DNA of 64,000 bases from NCBI RefSeq assembly GCF_022747945.1, contig NZ_JALDST010000001.1:3348001-3412000 (forward strand), in the 5' to 3' direction. Shown piece after piece: positions 52,886 through 62,946 of the stretch. Under the pieces are notes generated by a model. The model was not told where the DNA came from. It saw only the letters and a program-made list of their open reading frames with translations, and searched no databases. The position numbers were made by a program, and so were the translations under genes. This DNA comes from Micromonospora sp. R77. GTDB lineage: Bacteria; Actinomycetota; Actinomycetes; Mycobacteriales; Micromonosporaceae. Each line of letters begins with the position of its first letter. Positions within the stretch are counted from its first letter, which is position 1.

Positions 52886-55186
52886 ATGCCAAACAACTTC
52901 ACCGCCGACCCCTCGACGCTTCGTCAGCTGATCCTGCAGCCGGGGCAGGGGTTCTATGTTCCTGCCTATCAGCGCGACTTCACCTGGGGCAAGGACGAGA
53001 TCAGTCGGCTGTTCGAGGATCTAGAGCAGGGAATCACAAGGGCCACGCAGGGGCAGACGCCCTCAACCTTCCTGGGCTCGGTGATCCTCGTTAGTGACAG
53101 AGACAGCGTGATGCCAAAGCATGCAGACGCGCTTCCTACGACGGTACTCCAGGTCGTAGACGGCCAGCAGAGGCTTTCGACACTACTCACCGTGTTCGTG
53201 GTCCTGTCGAGGTTCGTCTCTGACGATATGCGATGGCTCCAGCAGCAAATCGACGGCGGGTCTACAGACCCGCTCGATATCTGGTTGCTGAACACCCTGG
53301 GTGAACGGCGCGACGAACTCCTCGACGCGATCGCTTTCAAGACATTCTCAGGAACCGGCGAGTTCAAGTGGAAGCCTCGGCTAATTCGTCAGGTGAGTGA
53401 TGTATGGGGTAATGACCCGACTCATGCTACTTATCAGAGTGACATCGCGTGGCTGCTGATGGAGGTAACTCGCCACCGTAATCAAAACAAGCAACATGTC
53501 GCAGTATCCGCACCCTCGATCCGGCCACACCTGGGGCTGGTACTCGCGGTGATCGGCGATCAAATCGATGATCTACGGAGGGGCGAGGGCGAGGTTGATT
53601 GTGATGTCCTCACAGAGCTCCAGTTTCTTTCGAACATCGGTATGGCGAACTCCCTCGTCGGGTCCAGCTCGGATCCTGTGGTAGACCCAGACGCGTTGGA
53701 TGACCGGAGGAAGTCAGCCGCGCGTCTTCTAGTCGTTGCGTCGTTCCTCCTGAACGGCGTGCTGGTAATCGACGTCAAGGCCCCCGACGAGGACTACGCC
53801 TTCGCGTTGTTCGAACCCCTCAACACTACCGGACAGCCTCTGACCGCCTTGGAGACGCTAAAGCCGTTGGTCGTTCGTAGCGAAGGCGGAATCTCGAATT
53901 ACAGTGTGTCGCCTTCGGCGGGGCTGTTCAAGGGCGTTGAGTCTTATTTTCCGGCCAGCATGCGCGCAGAAGACCGCTCGAAATTGGCAGCGGACATGCT
54001 GACCGCGTTCGCGCTGGCGGACACCGGGCGAAAGCTGCCGCGGACTCTTCTCGATCAACGGCGGTATCTCCGCCTTCAGTTCCAGTCCGTGGCGCCGCCG
54101 GACGGAAGCATCGAAAGGGCTCGGGCGTTCGTGGGGCAGCTTGCCGACGTTTCGGCCTTCCTATTCGAGGTCTGGCGTGCCGGCCAATCCCCGCTTATGG
54201 CCTCCGCCACCGACCTGGACCGTTTGTGCTTGGAGGTATTGCGATCGACTAAACACACGGTCGTCCTTGCCTTGCTAGCACGCTATTACTCGCAGTGGGT
54301 CGCTAACCCGAGTCCGGCCAATCGAGATGAGTTCATGAGGGTCTTGCGAACCGTGACTGCCTTCTGGGTGCTCTGGCGGACGTCGCGGGCGACGACGAGG
54401 GGGATCGACGACGTTCATCGCAAACTGATGGTCACTGGCCACCCCACGACAGGACTGCCGGCGATGGCGAGGCGCGCTGCTGGTGCTTCGGCGACCCTGC
54501 CGGCCGCCACGGAGGTCAGCGCGGCCTTGAAGAGCCTCCTGTCGACGCGCGGGAACATAACCGCCGAGGCGGACTGGGTCGCAAAGGTGACAGTGCAGCC
54601 GCTGTACCAGACCAGTCAGCAACTCGCGAAGTTTGTCTTGCTGTGCGCCCATGACGATCGAATCGATGATGATGCCGTACCCGGCTTGGTTAGGCGAGGC
54701 GTTTCCGGGTGCTTCCGAGCCTTGACCCCCGAGGCCTGGGAATCCCATTACTCGGTCGAGCACATCGCACCCCAGAATCTTGCCCGGGGTGACACCTCAT
54801 ACGAGCAGGCGATCTACGACCAGGGACTCATGGACCGTCTGGGTAACCTCACGCTAATGCCAGTCGACCTCAATGAGCTAATCGGAAACAAGGCATGGCC
54901 ATACAAGAGGAGCATCTATGCGGTCCTGTCCGAGACTGACCCGGGTGCGCGGGTGGCCCACATGAAGCAGCAACTACCGGGTCTAGCCGACAAAACGAAG
55001 AGCGTTCTACAGTCGGCCTCATACCTGCCGTTCTGTGAGTTCCTTGACAAGCAGACAGCGTCAATCCTGCCCCGCACGTATGTGATGCAGCGGGGACAGC
55101 GCCTAGCGGAGCTCGCGGTCGAGCGGTTATGGCCAATGCTGGCAGGACCGGCATCAGAATCCGCTAAGAACGAGGACCTCGGCTGA
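52886..55186 (+). CDS. sspE: SspE-like phosphorothioation-dependent restriction effector (DUF262-DUF1524)
   Basis: This 766-residue protein has an N-terminal DUF262 domain (YQRDFTW at 28-34 and VDGQQRLSTL at 91-100). Its C-terminal DUF1524 HNH nuclease has His626 in VEHIAPQ and Asn about 654 in GNLTLMP, followed by NELIGNKAWPYKR. SspE uses the DUF262 part to sense phosphorothioated host DNA and the HNH part to nick phage DNA. Here it stands on the strand opposite sspABCD. The codon usage has more A/T at third positions than the core genes, a sign of transfer. GmrSD-type enzymes share the two domains, but the neighbouring ssp genes favour SspE. Confidence 0.88.
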   Translation: MPNNFTADPSTLRQLILQPGQGFYVPAYQRDFTWGKDEISRLFEDLEQGITRATQGQTPSTFLGSVILVSDRDSVMPKHADALPTTVLQVVDGQQRLSTLLTVFVVLSRFVSDDMRWLQQQIDGGSTDPLDIWLLNTLGERRDELLDAIAFKTFSGTGEFKWKPRLIRQVSDVWGNDPTHATYQSDIAWLLMEVTRHRNQNKQHVAVSAPSIRPHLGLVLAVIGDQIDDLRRGEGEVDCDVLTELQFLSNIGMANSLVGSSSDPVVDPDALDDRRKSAARLLVVASFLLNGVLVIDVKAPDEDYAFALFEPLNTTGQPLTALETLKPLVVRSEGGISNYSVSPSAGLFKGVESYFPASMRAEDRSKLAADMLTAFALADTGRKLPRTLLDQRRYLRLQFQSVAPPDGSIERARAFVGQLADVSAFLFEVWRAGQSPLMASATDLDRLCLEVLRSTKHTVVLALLARYYSQWVANPSPANRDEFMRVLRTVTAFWVLWRTSRATTRGIDDVHRKLMVTGHPTTGLPAMARRAAGASATLPAATEVSAALKSLLSTRGNITAEADWVAKVTVQPLYQTSQQLAKFVLLCAHDDRIDDDAVPGLVRRGVSGCFRALTPEAWESHYSVEHIAPQNLARGDTSYEQAIYDQGLMDRLGNLTLMPVDLNELIGNKAWPYKRSIYAVLSETDPGARVAHMKQQLPGLADKTKSVLQSASYLPFCEFLDKQTASILPRTYVMQRGQRLAELAVERLWPMLAGPASESAKNEDLG

Positions 55187-55351
55187 CCCTTGTCATTGAT
55201 CAATGAGACCCTAGCCGCGTTCGTCGAGGCGTGCTTGCCAACCCCAGGGTCTCCAACCGAGGAATCCACCTCCAGTAGCCCAGTACGCCCTTCTTGATCA
55301 GTGGCCGGACGGACTTGTGCCGCTGGGGATGGCCGATTGTCTTGAGCTACG

Positions 55352-56845
55352 TCATTGGATGCCGGTCGGGGAAGTCGTCGTTATGCGAATGATGCGGTGC
55401 CCGGCTAGCCGATAGCCTCGGTCCTGTAGCCGTCGCTCCCAACCGGCATAGGTACCAATGGTCGCGGACTCATCCAGTAGGCCGGCACGCTCCTCCTGCT
55501 TCGTGAGACGCGCGAACTTGTCGCGGCCTGGGTAGTCAAGGGGTACGAACGTCTCTTTGCGATGTAGTACAGGTGGGTTGGTTGAGTTCCGAAAATCGGT
55601 GTATTTGACGTCCAGCGTCCTAAGATTTGCTCGCAAAGATGACGCCAACACGGGGTGCGGGGATTTGTCGAAGTCCGGATATGAGAGGTAGGAAACCTTG
55701 GTCGCCATCCGTGAGAACTTGATAAGTGTGCACTCTTGCGCTGACCCGATGAGCGCACGAGCGCATCCTTCGTAGATGCGAAGAAGTGGGTCGAGCGCTT
55801 CGATTGCTATGGCGTGGACGTACAGGGCATCTGCCGTTAGCTTCCCGATGCTAGAGGCACTGCATACATTGTTTAACGCTTTCTGATCCGCGATGGCCTG
55901 CAACAGTTCATCCGCCTTGGAGCAGGCCATGCGATACGATCCGCATAGCGCTCGCACATCGAGTGCTATGCCTTTGGGTAGATCCGACGCTTTGGGGCGT
56001 CCTCTAAAAGCGGCGAGCGCGAGATAGACCAGGAGATCCTGTTCCGCTTGCCGGCGGGCTCGTTCGAGATCCTTGTCCCAATCCTCGCTGCCGACAACAT
56101 CGCGCAAAGTCGCTGCGGCCTGTTTCAGTGAAGGGAAGACGCGCAGGAGACGGTCCGCTGTTTCAGGGGCTTCCTCTGGGTCAGGAAGTCGGCCGCGGCT
56201 GCTGATGAAGGCGGCTAACGCATTCATATCTTCGCGGTGGGCGTCGTAGAGGGTTTGCCGGATACGTGGCTGCCGCGTGGGTTTCGGGCGGTGCCGCATG
56301 CGCGACGATAGGAAGTTTTGGGCCTGAATGTCTTGCCGGAAGATATAGAAGATACCGGGAGCAGCGGCGATGCAGTCAGTACGGAGCTGCAGGTTGATCC
56401 AGTTGCGCAGTTCCTCCTGAGCATAGAACTTCTGGAAAGTGCCGCGCTTGGTAATGATGCCGTCGCCGTGACGGTGGCCTGTGACGGTTCGCGCTTCCCA
56501 GTCGGGTCGGGCCGCAACGATAAGTACCTGCCGAGCGAGTGCCCAGGCCGATGCCAGCGTTTGGGCGCGTTCAATGGGGTCTTCGATGACGTTGATGACG
56601 TATCCGAGGTTGACTACGTCCGCTGCGTGCCGGTTGGCCTGGGCGTCGTGCACCGGGTCCCAACCGTGAGCGGTGTAGCCCATGGCCTGCAGACGTGCGA
56701 CGTCTCCGCCACGTCCGCAGCCATAGTCGAACAGCGTCGAGGCTGCGGTCAGGATGCCGTCCGCCACCGCCAGCGCGACGGGCTTGGACAGGTGCTGGCG
56801 GGCGATCGCTGTCTGGTGTCGGGGAATCGCCTGCGCGGTGTCCAT
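55352..56845 (-). CDS. DNA phosphorothioation-associated putative methyltransferase
   Basis: This 497-residue protein has a SAM-binding motif LFDYGCGRGGDVARL (about 38-52) with GWDPVH as the acidic ribose-binding site. The long C-terminal region (about 200-497) matches the family annotated as DNA phosphorothioation-associated putative methyltransferase. Such genes accompany dnd and ssp cassettes. Its substrate is unknown and it could modify DNA, protein or nucleotides. It is convergent with sspE (165 bp between stops) and divergent from the 124-residue gene. Confidence 0.82.
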   Translation of the reverse strand: MDTAQAIPRHQTAIARQHLSKPVALAVADGILTAASTLFDYGCGRGGDVARLQAMGYTAHGWDPVHDAQANRHAADVVNLGYVINVIEDPIERAQTLASAWALARQVLIVAARPDWEARTVTGHRHGDGIITKRGTFQKFYAQEELRNWINLQLRTDCIAAAPGIFYIFRQDIQAQNFLSSRMRHRPKPTRQPRIRQTLYDAHREDMNALAAFISSRGRLPDPEEAPETADRLLRVFPSLKQAAATLRDVVGSEDWDKDLERARRQAEQDLLVYLALAAFRGRPKASDLPKGIALDVRALCGSYRMACSKADELLQAIADQKALNNVCSASSIGKLTADALYVHAIAIEALDPLLRIYEGCARALIGSAQECTLIKFSRMATKVSYLSYPDFDKSPHPVLASSLRANLRTLDVKYTDFRNSTNPPVLHRKETFVPLDYPGRDKFARLTKQEERAGLLDESATIGTYAGWERRLQDRGYRLAGHRIIRITTTSPTGIQ

Positions 56846-57057
56846 AGGTCACGATTCTGCCGGTTCATAGCCGAGACTTGAAGCGTACACGCGGCAGCGG
56901 GCCTTCGCTGCCGTTTCACCGACCCGGCCACATTGGGCGGGCGGATCGGTAAGCTTACTTAGCGTCATTCTGCTAGTTCAACAGCGCATAGTCGACTTGA
57001 CTGGGCCCAATATTCAGCGGTCACTGTCTAGAGAGAGGTCTACCCACTGGAGCTAAG
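56846..57057. promoter_or_regulatory. Divergent promoter region with GTAAGCTTAC palindrome
   Basis: This 212-bp AT-richer stretch lies between the divergent methyltransferase and 124-residue genes. It contains the perfect 10-bp palindrome GTAAGCTTAC (56949-56958), a candidate operator. No known binding motif is recognised. Confidence 0.35.
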
Positions 57058-57432
57058 GTGATTCTGAAAGCACGCGCAACTGATGAAGATCACATTTGTT
57101 TTTTGCTTACGGACTCAGTTGGCAGACAAACTGAATTCGTTGCAGCCAGGGTGCCGCCTTCAGACGTTCAGCGGTCGACAGGCACCTTCCGCGACCCAGA
57201 TTTGCTGGTCGACTTGACGCCGGCGCTGGTTTCCGCGCTGCTCGATGCGTCCGAGCCTGAGGTTGGCATGGTGATGACGCTAATTGTTCACACGGTAAGC
57301 CGGCGTGCAGCTGCAGTCGGATCATTTACGGACACGGCAGCGGCCAGGGTCTGGTGGCACCAGCCATACAACAGGTTGGCACGTGACCCGGACGTACTGT
57401 TCCTGACGGTGCCAGTGGAGGCCGACGCTTAG
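57058..57432 (+). CDS. 124-residue protein of unknown function in the ssp locus
   Basis: The GTG start at 57058 has GGAG 9 bp upstream. The protein (VILKARATDEDHICFLLTDSVG; C-terminal WWHQPYNRLARDPDVLFLTVPVE) is small and soluble with no recognised family. Its stop overlaps that of the convergent sspD by 4 bp. The position between the methyltransferase and sspD suggests a role in, or regulation of, the phosphorothioation module; it could be an antitoxin-like or accessory protein. Alternatively the frame may not be expressed. Confidence 0.5.
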   Translation: MILKARATDEDHICFLLTDSVGRQTEFVAARVPPSDVQRSTGTFRDPDLLVDLTPALVSALLDASEPEVGMVMTLIVHTVSRRAAAVGSFTDTAAARVWWHQPYNRLARDPDVLFLTVPVEADA

Positions 57433-58268
57433 AGGTGGCAGACAGCGCAGCCCGCCTCGTCATTCTCCTCGTCGAGGGCATCGGTGAGCACCTCGATGAG
57501 GGGCAGATTGGGACGGGGTTTAGCTGCCGCGCGAGCAAGAGCGGCGGCATGCCGCTCTTCGATTGCATCGCGCCGTTCGAGAAGGTCGCGCAGCGACTCA
57601 CCCTGAGACCACGTGTACTGACGGCCGCGCATCGCCGTGGCCTGGTAGTTGACCTTGTCCTCGTATTCCACCGCGCGTTCGAACAGCTCCGGGTGTCGGT
57701 CGGCGAGGCCAACCCATTCGTGTTTGCGCTGGAAGAAGCAGAAATAGCAGCCGGAACGGGTGCGCCACTCGTAGTAGGCCGGCAAGCCGATCCCGGACTC
57801 CTCCAAGATGCGGTTGACTCCGTCACGGTCGATGCCGTCTTCTCTGAACGGGAATACAGCCTTGATGTTCGGCTTGGTGCTGACGTAGCCGAGACGGTTT
57901 TCATCGGCGCGGATGGCGACGTACGAGATGGCGGGGCTGTCGCCCAGCCATTCCTCCAGCGGCTTGATCTTGAGGTTCTTGGTGCACCACCGCATGGACG
58001 CGCTCGGCAGCGTGCCCTGGTAGACCTGCAGCCAGTGGTCGAAATCGCGGGTGGCGTTCAGGCGGACGATCTGCTTACCGAGGGCCGCTTCGAGCCGATT
58101 GAGGTAGTCGTACGTCTCGGGAAGCTCGGCGCCGGTGTCGCAGAAGAAGTACTCCATCTGCGGCACCTTGGTGCGCATGTAGATCGCGAGGGCGGAGGAG
58201 TCTTTACCTCCCGAGATGCCGAGAACGTGGCGGGTCTCACCGGGCGTACGTTGCCGGGGTGCAGTCAT
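57429..58268 (-). CDS. sspD: SspD, PAPS-reductase-type ATP pyrophosphatase
   Basis: This 279-residue protein belongs to the phosphoadenosine-phosphosulfate reductase fold, like DndC. The PP-loop is SGGKDS at 19-24, and Cys95 (MRWCTKN), Cys174 and Cys177 (SGCYFCFF) are candidates for an iron-sulfur site. An extra CAVC pair sits at residues 274-277. In Ssp systems SspD activates DNA for sulfur incorporation with sulfur from SspA. The ATG overlaps the sspC stop by 4 bp. It is the last gene of the sspABCD operon. Confidence 0.9.
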   Translation of the reverse strand: MTAPRQRTPGETRHVLGISGGKDSSALAIYMRTKVPQMEYFFCDTGAELPETYDYLNRLEAALGKQIVRLNATRDFDHWLQVYQGTLPSASMRWCTKNLKIKPLEEWLGDSPAISYVAIRADENRLGYVSTKPNIKAVFPFREDGIDRDGVNRILEESGIGLPAYYEWRTRSGCYFCFFQRKHEWVGLADRHPELFERAVEYEDKVNYQATAMRGRQYTWSQGESLRDLLERRDAIEERHAAALARAAAKPRPNLPLIEVLTDALDEENDEAGCAVCHL

Positions 58269-61200
58269 CGGGTCGACTTCCTTCGCGTGGATGGTGCGCC
58301 GTCGCTGCCAGCGTCCCTCTCGACTATGACACTTTCGGCCAGCAGGGCGAGCAGTGCCCGCTCACCGTTCTCGCTGATCTTCCTACGAGCTAGGGCGATC
58401 ACCTCCGGCAGCAGGGCCTGCGCGCTGGCACGTTCGTCGTCGGAGAGGTGGACGACGGTGTGGAGCTCGTGTCCGTCGGCCTGGGTGACGGTGATCGCCT
58501 GGGAGACGAAAGTGGCGTCGGTCGGTTCGGCCGTCGTGGGCTGGTGCAGGTTAGCCAACCGCTCGATAGCGCGAGCGGCTGCGCGGACCTCGTTGGTGAA
58601 GGTACTGATGTCACCGTCACGCCAGTCGGAGAGCCCACGGCCAACGATCCGTACGACGAACGGGTCGAGCCATTCGTCATCGCTGAGCGTGGTCTCCTGA
58701 GCGAGAGTAATGACACCGCGGAGTTTCGCCTCGACCAGGTTCACGTCGGCGAGGTGTCGGGTGTAGACCGCAAGGCGCTGACGTAGCTTGCCCAGATTCG
58801 TGGGCATGTGGAACGCCTCGGCGATGGCCTTGACAACTTGTGTGCGGAGACGTTCGTCCGCCCGGCCGAGTTCGGTAAGCGCCTTGCTCAGCGACTCGGC
58901 GTAGCGGCGCGCGACTTGCTCGTCGATCTCACCGTTCGCTGGGATCGGCTCGAGGTCGAGGGCGGACGGCAGGTCGGTGAACAGGAGCGTGTCGGGTTCG
59001 CGAGCGGTCTTGAGCGCTTGGCGTACGGCCCGTGCCTGCTTGGGGAGTTGTTGGGTGTGATCGGCGTACGCGGACAGGCTCCGGGCACGGTCGAGCAACT
59101 CACGCGTGAGCGTCAGAGGCGCGACGTTGCGGACGTTGACCGGTGGTGCTGCCGGCATCCGCGCACCGATCACCTGGGCGATCTCGGTTACTGCGGTCTT
59201 GCGCGGACCTGCTTGAATGCCCATGGCTTTGACCGCGAACCGTTCCGGGCTCTTGATCATGCGCTCAGCGAGGGCAGCGGTTAGTCGTGTCTGGTAGGTG
59301 CCCTCCTCGAAGAGGGCGAGTTCTTGGCTCCCGATGATGAGCGCGGTCAGCACGATGACCGGGATGACGCCTGGCCGTATCCCGAAAGGAGGCGCTTCGA
59401 GCAGTTCGTAGACGGCGTCGAGCCTCAGCGGCTGTGCGGTGGCTGCCCGCATCTGCTGCTGCATGGCGGTCCAGGCCGGGTATAGCGAGTTGCCGGGCTC
59501 TGGTTCGCAGAAGCCGAATGGAAGCAGCTCGGTGTCGTCGTCGGTGCGCTGATCGGTGGGGCGGTGCAGCTGGAGGTATTCCAGGACTCCGCTGTACATC
59601 GCGCGTTCCGGCCCGTAGCCCTCGATGCCGAGGTACTGATGGGAGGGTGCCGTGATCATGGCGATGATCAGCTCACGGCGTGCCTTGGCTGCTTGGCTGG
59701 TCAGCTTATGCCGGCCCAGCATTTCGTTACGGATGTGCGGAGCGTGGGGGAACACGCTCTCGCACGCCTTGGAGACGAGCTCTGCGAGGCTTCGGCCCTT
59801 GATGGTCTCGGCGTCAGCTGTGAAGACGGCGGCCCCGGCCCTAGCCGGCAGCAGGTACCAGGTGGGGGCTAGCTGGCTTGGCAGGAAGGCTTCTGCGACC
59901 CGGGTGGCCAGTTCGGCGCTGGCCTGCGCGATACGTTCGCTGACCTCGGAACTGGCCACGGCGTCGAGTTCGACGTTGGCCGGTAGCTCGTGGAGAGCGT
60001 GCAGGTAGCGGGCGGTACTGAGTACTTTCTCCGCGTGAGCGGTCACGCCGGCGATGACAGGGCGGTCGGTTCGAACCGTGGGGATGGTGTATTCGTCCCC
60101 GAAGTGGAACAGCAGGAGTCCGTCTTCGGCGTCAGCGGCGGACGGCCCGATGAGCTCGGGCGAGCCTGCGTCGGTGGCCTTGGTGACGAAGTGGCGCAGC
60201 ATACCGGTGCGTTGGCTGTGCTTGCCCGCCACGACGGCGGTTGGCAGGTAGGTCGAGATGACCTTGACTGCGGCGTGATCGTCGCAGGCGTTGATCAGCT
60301 GCTCGATGTGGCTCGTGAGATCGACGTCGCTGCCCCGCCATACCCGGTACTCGTCGCTGAACTGTCGGTACACCAGGAAGCCGCGGTCGACGAGGCTGGT
60401 GACTTGGTCGGCCAGCAGTTGTCGGGCCGTGGGGTCGTTGAGCGTGATGGGGTCGCTCAAGGCGAACAAGACGGTGTCCATGCTGGCGCGCAGGGCGCCA
60501 GAGGCGTCGACGAGGTTGAGCATGCCAATGGTCTTGAGGATGACCTGGTCTTGCTCAGGGAGCCCGTTGGCCTCGGCGATGCGGTTGTCAATCTCCATCC
60601 ACCGGCTCGCATTGGCCGAGGCCAGGATGGTGGTGCGGCCAGCGGTGAAGAAGTAGTCAAAGGCGTCTGCGATGCGGACGGTGGACGCTGAGGAGGGGCG
60701 ATTCGATGCGTAGCTCTGCAGGAAGCGTCGCACTGTGTGAGGTTCGTCGTTCGCGATGAACCCGGTCATGCTGCGATCGTGCTGCCCGATCTGCGCGGCC
60801 AGCAGCGGCGCGACCACCGTGGTCAACGGGTGCAGGGGGTACACGTGGGTGAACGTGTCGTGACCTGCGGCGAGGATGCCTTCGAGACCGCGTTCGGTCC
60901 AGGCCTGAGCGGACGCGGCGGCATGCTGGGCTATGAGCTTGCTTCCCTTGGGCGACACGCCGTTGTGGTCGAGGGTTCGGCGGATCAGCTCGACGGTGTC
61001 GCCGAGGTGGATCGTCATGAGGATGTCCTCGAACCGGCCCTGAACCTTCGCCCACTCCCGGCTTTGCAGCGTGCTCGCGCGGGAGGCGTAGTCGGCGAAA
61101 GACAGGTGCTGCAGCGTAAGGAGGTAGAGCGGCACGCCGCGGGAGCCTGCACCGAGCTCAGCGAGTTCCTGCAACAGGAACACGTCGCTACCGGCATCGC

Positions 61201-61840
61201 TGAACTCACCATGGGAGGCGAGGTGCTCTAGCGACTTGCCGAACTCGTCAATGACCAGCATGACCGGTGCCTGCTCGCAGAGAACCTTTACGGCGGACAC
61301 GAGCTCCTGATTGCTGAAACCCGGAGCATTGAGGGGCGCGAGCGCTTCCTGCACGGGTGTGGGCATGTGGTTGTCAGGCCAGGCGCGGGCGGCACCATCG
61401 AGCAGCGCTCGCATGATGCTGTCGAGCAGAGGCTCTCGTCGTGCCGTGGCGACGCAGGTGATGAATCCGTTGGGCGCGGTGCGGTCACGAGCTGCTGCCA
61501 ACCGGCGGGCCAGGATCGGACTCGTCTCGGCGAGTACCTCTTCGGCCTCCATCCGGCGGTTCCCCGCACGGCCGAGCAGCGACACGACGACCAGAGCCAG
61601 TGTCGACTTGCCTGAGCCGTAGGGCCCCGTCAGGGACCAGGCGCGGGTGTTTGCTTGGTCCTCCAGGGCGGCCGTGACTCGTTCCAGCATGTCCTGTGCC
61701 CGGATGCCAATGTGCACCGGGCCGAGATGCTCGTCGCGGACGTCGCGTTCGATGTTCGTCGACCGCAGTCGGCTGCTGACGATGTTGATCCCGGCCGGCG
61801 TCTGTGGGCTGATGCCCGACGGTGCACCATTGGCGGTCAT
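58265..61840 (-). CDS. sspC: SspC, large P-loop ATPase
   Basis: This 1191-residue ATPase has Walker A GPYGSGKST (72-80) and Walker B VMLVIDEFGKSLEHL. SspC is the ATPase of the Ssp DNA-modifying complex. The start at ATG 61840 overlaps the sspB stop (ATGA) and is preferred to a start 105 bp further upstream, which would add a low-complexity extension inside sspB. It overlaps sspD by 4 bp. Codon usage is similar to sspB and sspD. Confidence 0.87.
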   Translation of the reverse strand: MTANGAPSGISPQTPAGINIVSSRLRSTNIERDVRDEHLGPVHIGIRAQDMLERVTAALEDQANTRAWSLTGPYGSGKSTLALVVVSLLGRAGNRRMEAEEVLAETSPILARRLAAARDRTAPNGFITCVATARREPLLDSIMRALLDGAARAWPDNHMPTPVQEALAPLNAPGFSNQELVSAVKVLCEQAPVMLVIDEFGKSLEHLASHGEFSDAGSDVFLLQELAELGAGSRGVPLYLLTLQHLSFADYASRASTLQSREWAKVQGRFEDILMTIHLGDTVELIRRTLDHNGVSPKGSKLIAQHAAASAQAWTERGLEGILAAGHDTFTHVYPLHPLTTVVAPLLAAQIGQHDRSMTGFIANDEPHTVRRFLQSYASNRPSSASTVRIADAFDYFFTAGRTTILASANASRWMEIDNRIAEANGLPEQDQVILKTIGMLNLVDASGALRASMDTVLFALSDPITLNDPTARQLLADQVTSLVDRGFLVYRQFSDEYRVWRGSDVDLTSHIEQLINACDDHAAVKVISTYLPTAVVAGKHSQRTGMLRHFVTKATDAGSPELIGPSAADAEDGLLLFHFGDEYTIPTVRTDRPVIAGVTAHAEKVLSTARYLHALHELPANVELDAVASSEVSERIAQASAELATRVAEAFLPSQLAPTWYLLPARAGAAVFTADAETIKGRSLAELVSKACESVFPHAPHIRNEMLGRHKLTSQAAKARRELIIAMITAPSHQYLGIEGYGPERAMYSGVLEYLQLHRPTDQRTDDDTELLPFGFCEPEPGNSLYPAWTAMQQQMRAATAQPLRLDAVYELLEAPPFGIRPGVIPVIVLTALIIGSQELALFEEGTYQTRLTAALAERMIKSPERFAVKAMGIQAGPRKTAVTEIAQVIGARMPAAPPVNVRNVAPLTLTRELLDRARSLSAYADHTQQLPKQARAVRQALKTAREPDTLLFTDLPSALDLEPIPANGEIDEQVARRYAESLSKALTELGRADERLRTQVVKAIAEAFHMPTNLGKLRQRLAVYTRHLADVNLVEAKLRGVITLAQETTLSDDEWLDPFVVRIVGRGLSDWRDGDISTFTNEVRAAARAIERLANLHQPTTAEPTDATFVSQAITVTQADGHELHTVVHLSDDERASAQALLPEVIALARRKISENGERALLALLAESVIVERDAGSDGAPSTRRKSTR

Positions 61841-62946
61841 ACCAGGGCTCCTGCGAGTCGATCGAGAGTCGGCTGGTCGAGCAGGTCGGTGCGGCCACGT
61901 CGCCGCATCTCTCGCAGCATCCCGGGTGGTTGCGTGGCGTACCAAGCTTCCCGATCTGGGAGGCTTGCGCGGGTGCGAACGTTGCCGTAGTAGCCGTCCA
62001 GCACGTCCCAGGCCAGGTCCTTGGGATTGCCCTCGAACCGGAGGCTGCGTTGTCCGATGCCCTCCACCAGGGCCATCTGCGGGTACTCGCCGGCGACCTC
62101 CTCCAGGGCATGCGCGATTTCCGGCTCTCTGAGCCGGAAGGCGCGCCCTGGGCCACCCGGCTCATTGGTGAGACGGGCCAGGGCGATGGAACCACTCTGC
62201 AGAGGCTCGCTGCGTGCCGCGTAGTCCAGGCATGCGTAGGCGACCAGGGCCGGCGGCAGTGAGGTGCGGGCGTTGCTGGTGAAGTGCCAGCGGCTCGCTG
62301 CGTTGTTGCGGCCGAACCCGGTGGGCTCCAGTAGCCCGAGTTCCCGGAAGGGGGAATCGAGCAGGTCCTCGAAACTTCCGCCCGAACCCGCGGTGGGTTC
62401 ACGCCGGCGTGCGTACATCTTCGTGAGGCAGTCCGCGTCCTTGGTTACGGATGCCTCTACCGGGGGCTCCCAGCCAGCCAACCGTACGTGTCGCAGCGTG
62501 GTCTCGGTGAGCTCGCTTGTGGTGAATCGGGACGTCGACTGGGCGTGGAAGGCCACCCACCAGGTGGGAGTGTGGCAGGGTTTTGCCAGTAGCCACCAGT
62601 GCAGCAGCCACAGACTCGCAGTGTCCTCAAGGTAGGGGTCGGCGCCGTTCTCGTCGAGCAGCCATTTCGCCTCCCAGGTCGGTGAGGCGACGTTCGCCCG
62701 AGACGTGGGGTCCTTTGGGTACTCGATGGTGAGTTTGAAGGCGTACGACCAAAACCGGATTGCATTGACCATGTTCTTACCCACGCCGAGTTTCACCGTC
62801 GCGTTCTCGCGCAGAAACACGTCACTGCCGATGTTGGGGTCAGTCAAGGCGCTGTACGCCTTATGCAACCAGCCGAACCGGGGGTGGAAGGTCTCATGGC
62901 GGGAGAACGACGGCTCGGCGACGTCCTTGAGCTTGGTTTCAAGCAT
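61837..62946 (-). CDS. sspB: SspB, DUF4007-type DNA nickase subunit
   Basis: This 369-residue protein matches the DUF4007 family: SRHETFHPRFGWLHKAYSAL at the N-terminus and VKLGVGKNMVNAIRFW. In Ssp systems SspB is the DNA-nicking component required for single-strand phosphorothioation. It overlaps sspA by 8 bp and sspC by 4 bp. The family link is by recognition of the conserved N-terminal motif. Catalytic residues were not assigned. Confidence 0.87.
   Translation of the reverse strand: MLETKLKDVAEPSFSRHETFHPRFGWLHKAYSALTDPNIGSDVFLRENATVKLGVGKNMVNAIRFWSYAFKLTIEYPKDPTSRANVASPTWEAKWLLDENGADPYLEDTASLWLLHWWLLAKPCHTPTWWVAFHAQSTSRFTTSELTETTLRHVRLAGWEPPVEASVTKDADCLTKMYARRREPTAGSGGSFEDLLDSPFRELGLLEPTGFGRNNAASRWHFTSNARTSLPPALVAYACLDYAARSEPLQSGSIALARLTNEPGGPGRAFRLREPEIAHALEEVAGEYPQMALVEGIGQRSLRFEGNPKDLAWDVLDGYYGNVRTRASLPDREAWYATQPPGMLREMRRRGRTDLLDQPTLDRLAGALV

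Noticed and set aside
52886..55186. GmrSD-type type IV restriction enzyme
   Set aside because: The same two domains occur there, but adjacent sspABCD and the phosphorothioation-associated methyltransferase make SspE the better call.
61841..61945. Longer start for sspC
   Set aside because: The extension is low-complexity and antiparallel to nothing conserved; ATG 61840 overlaps the sspB stop as in the rest of the operon.
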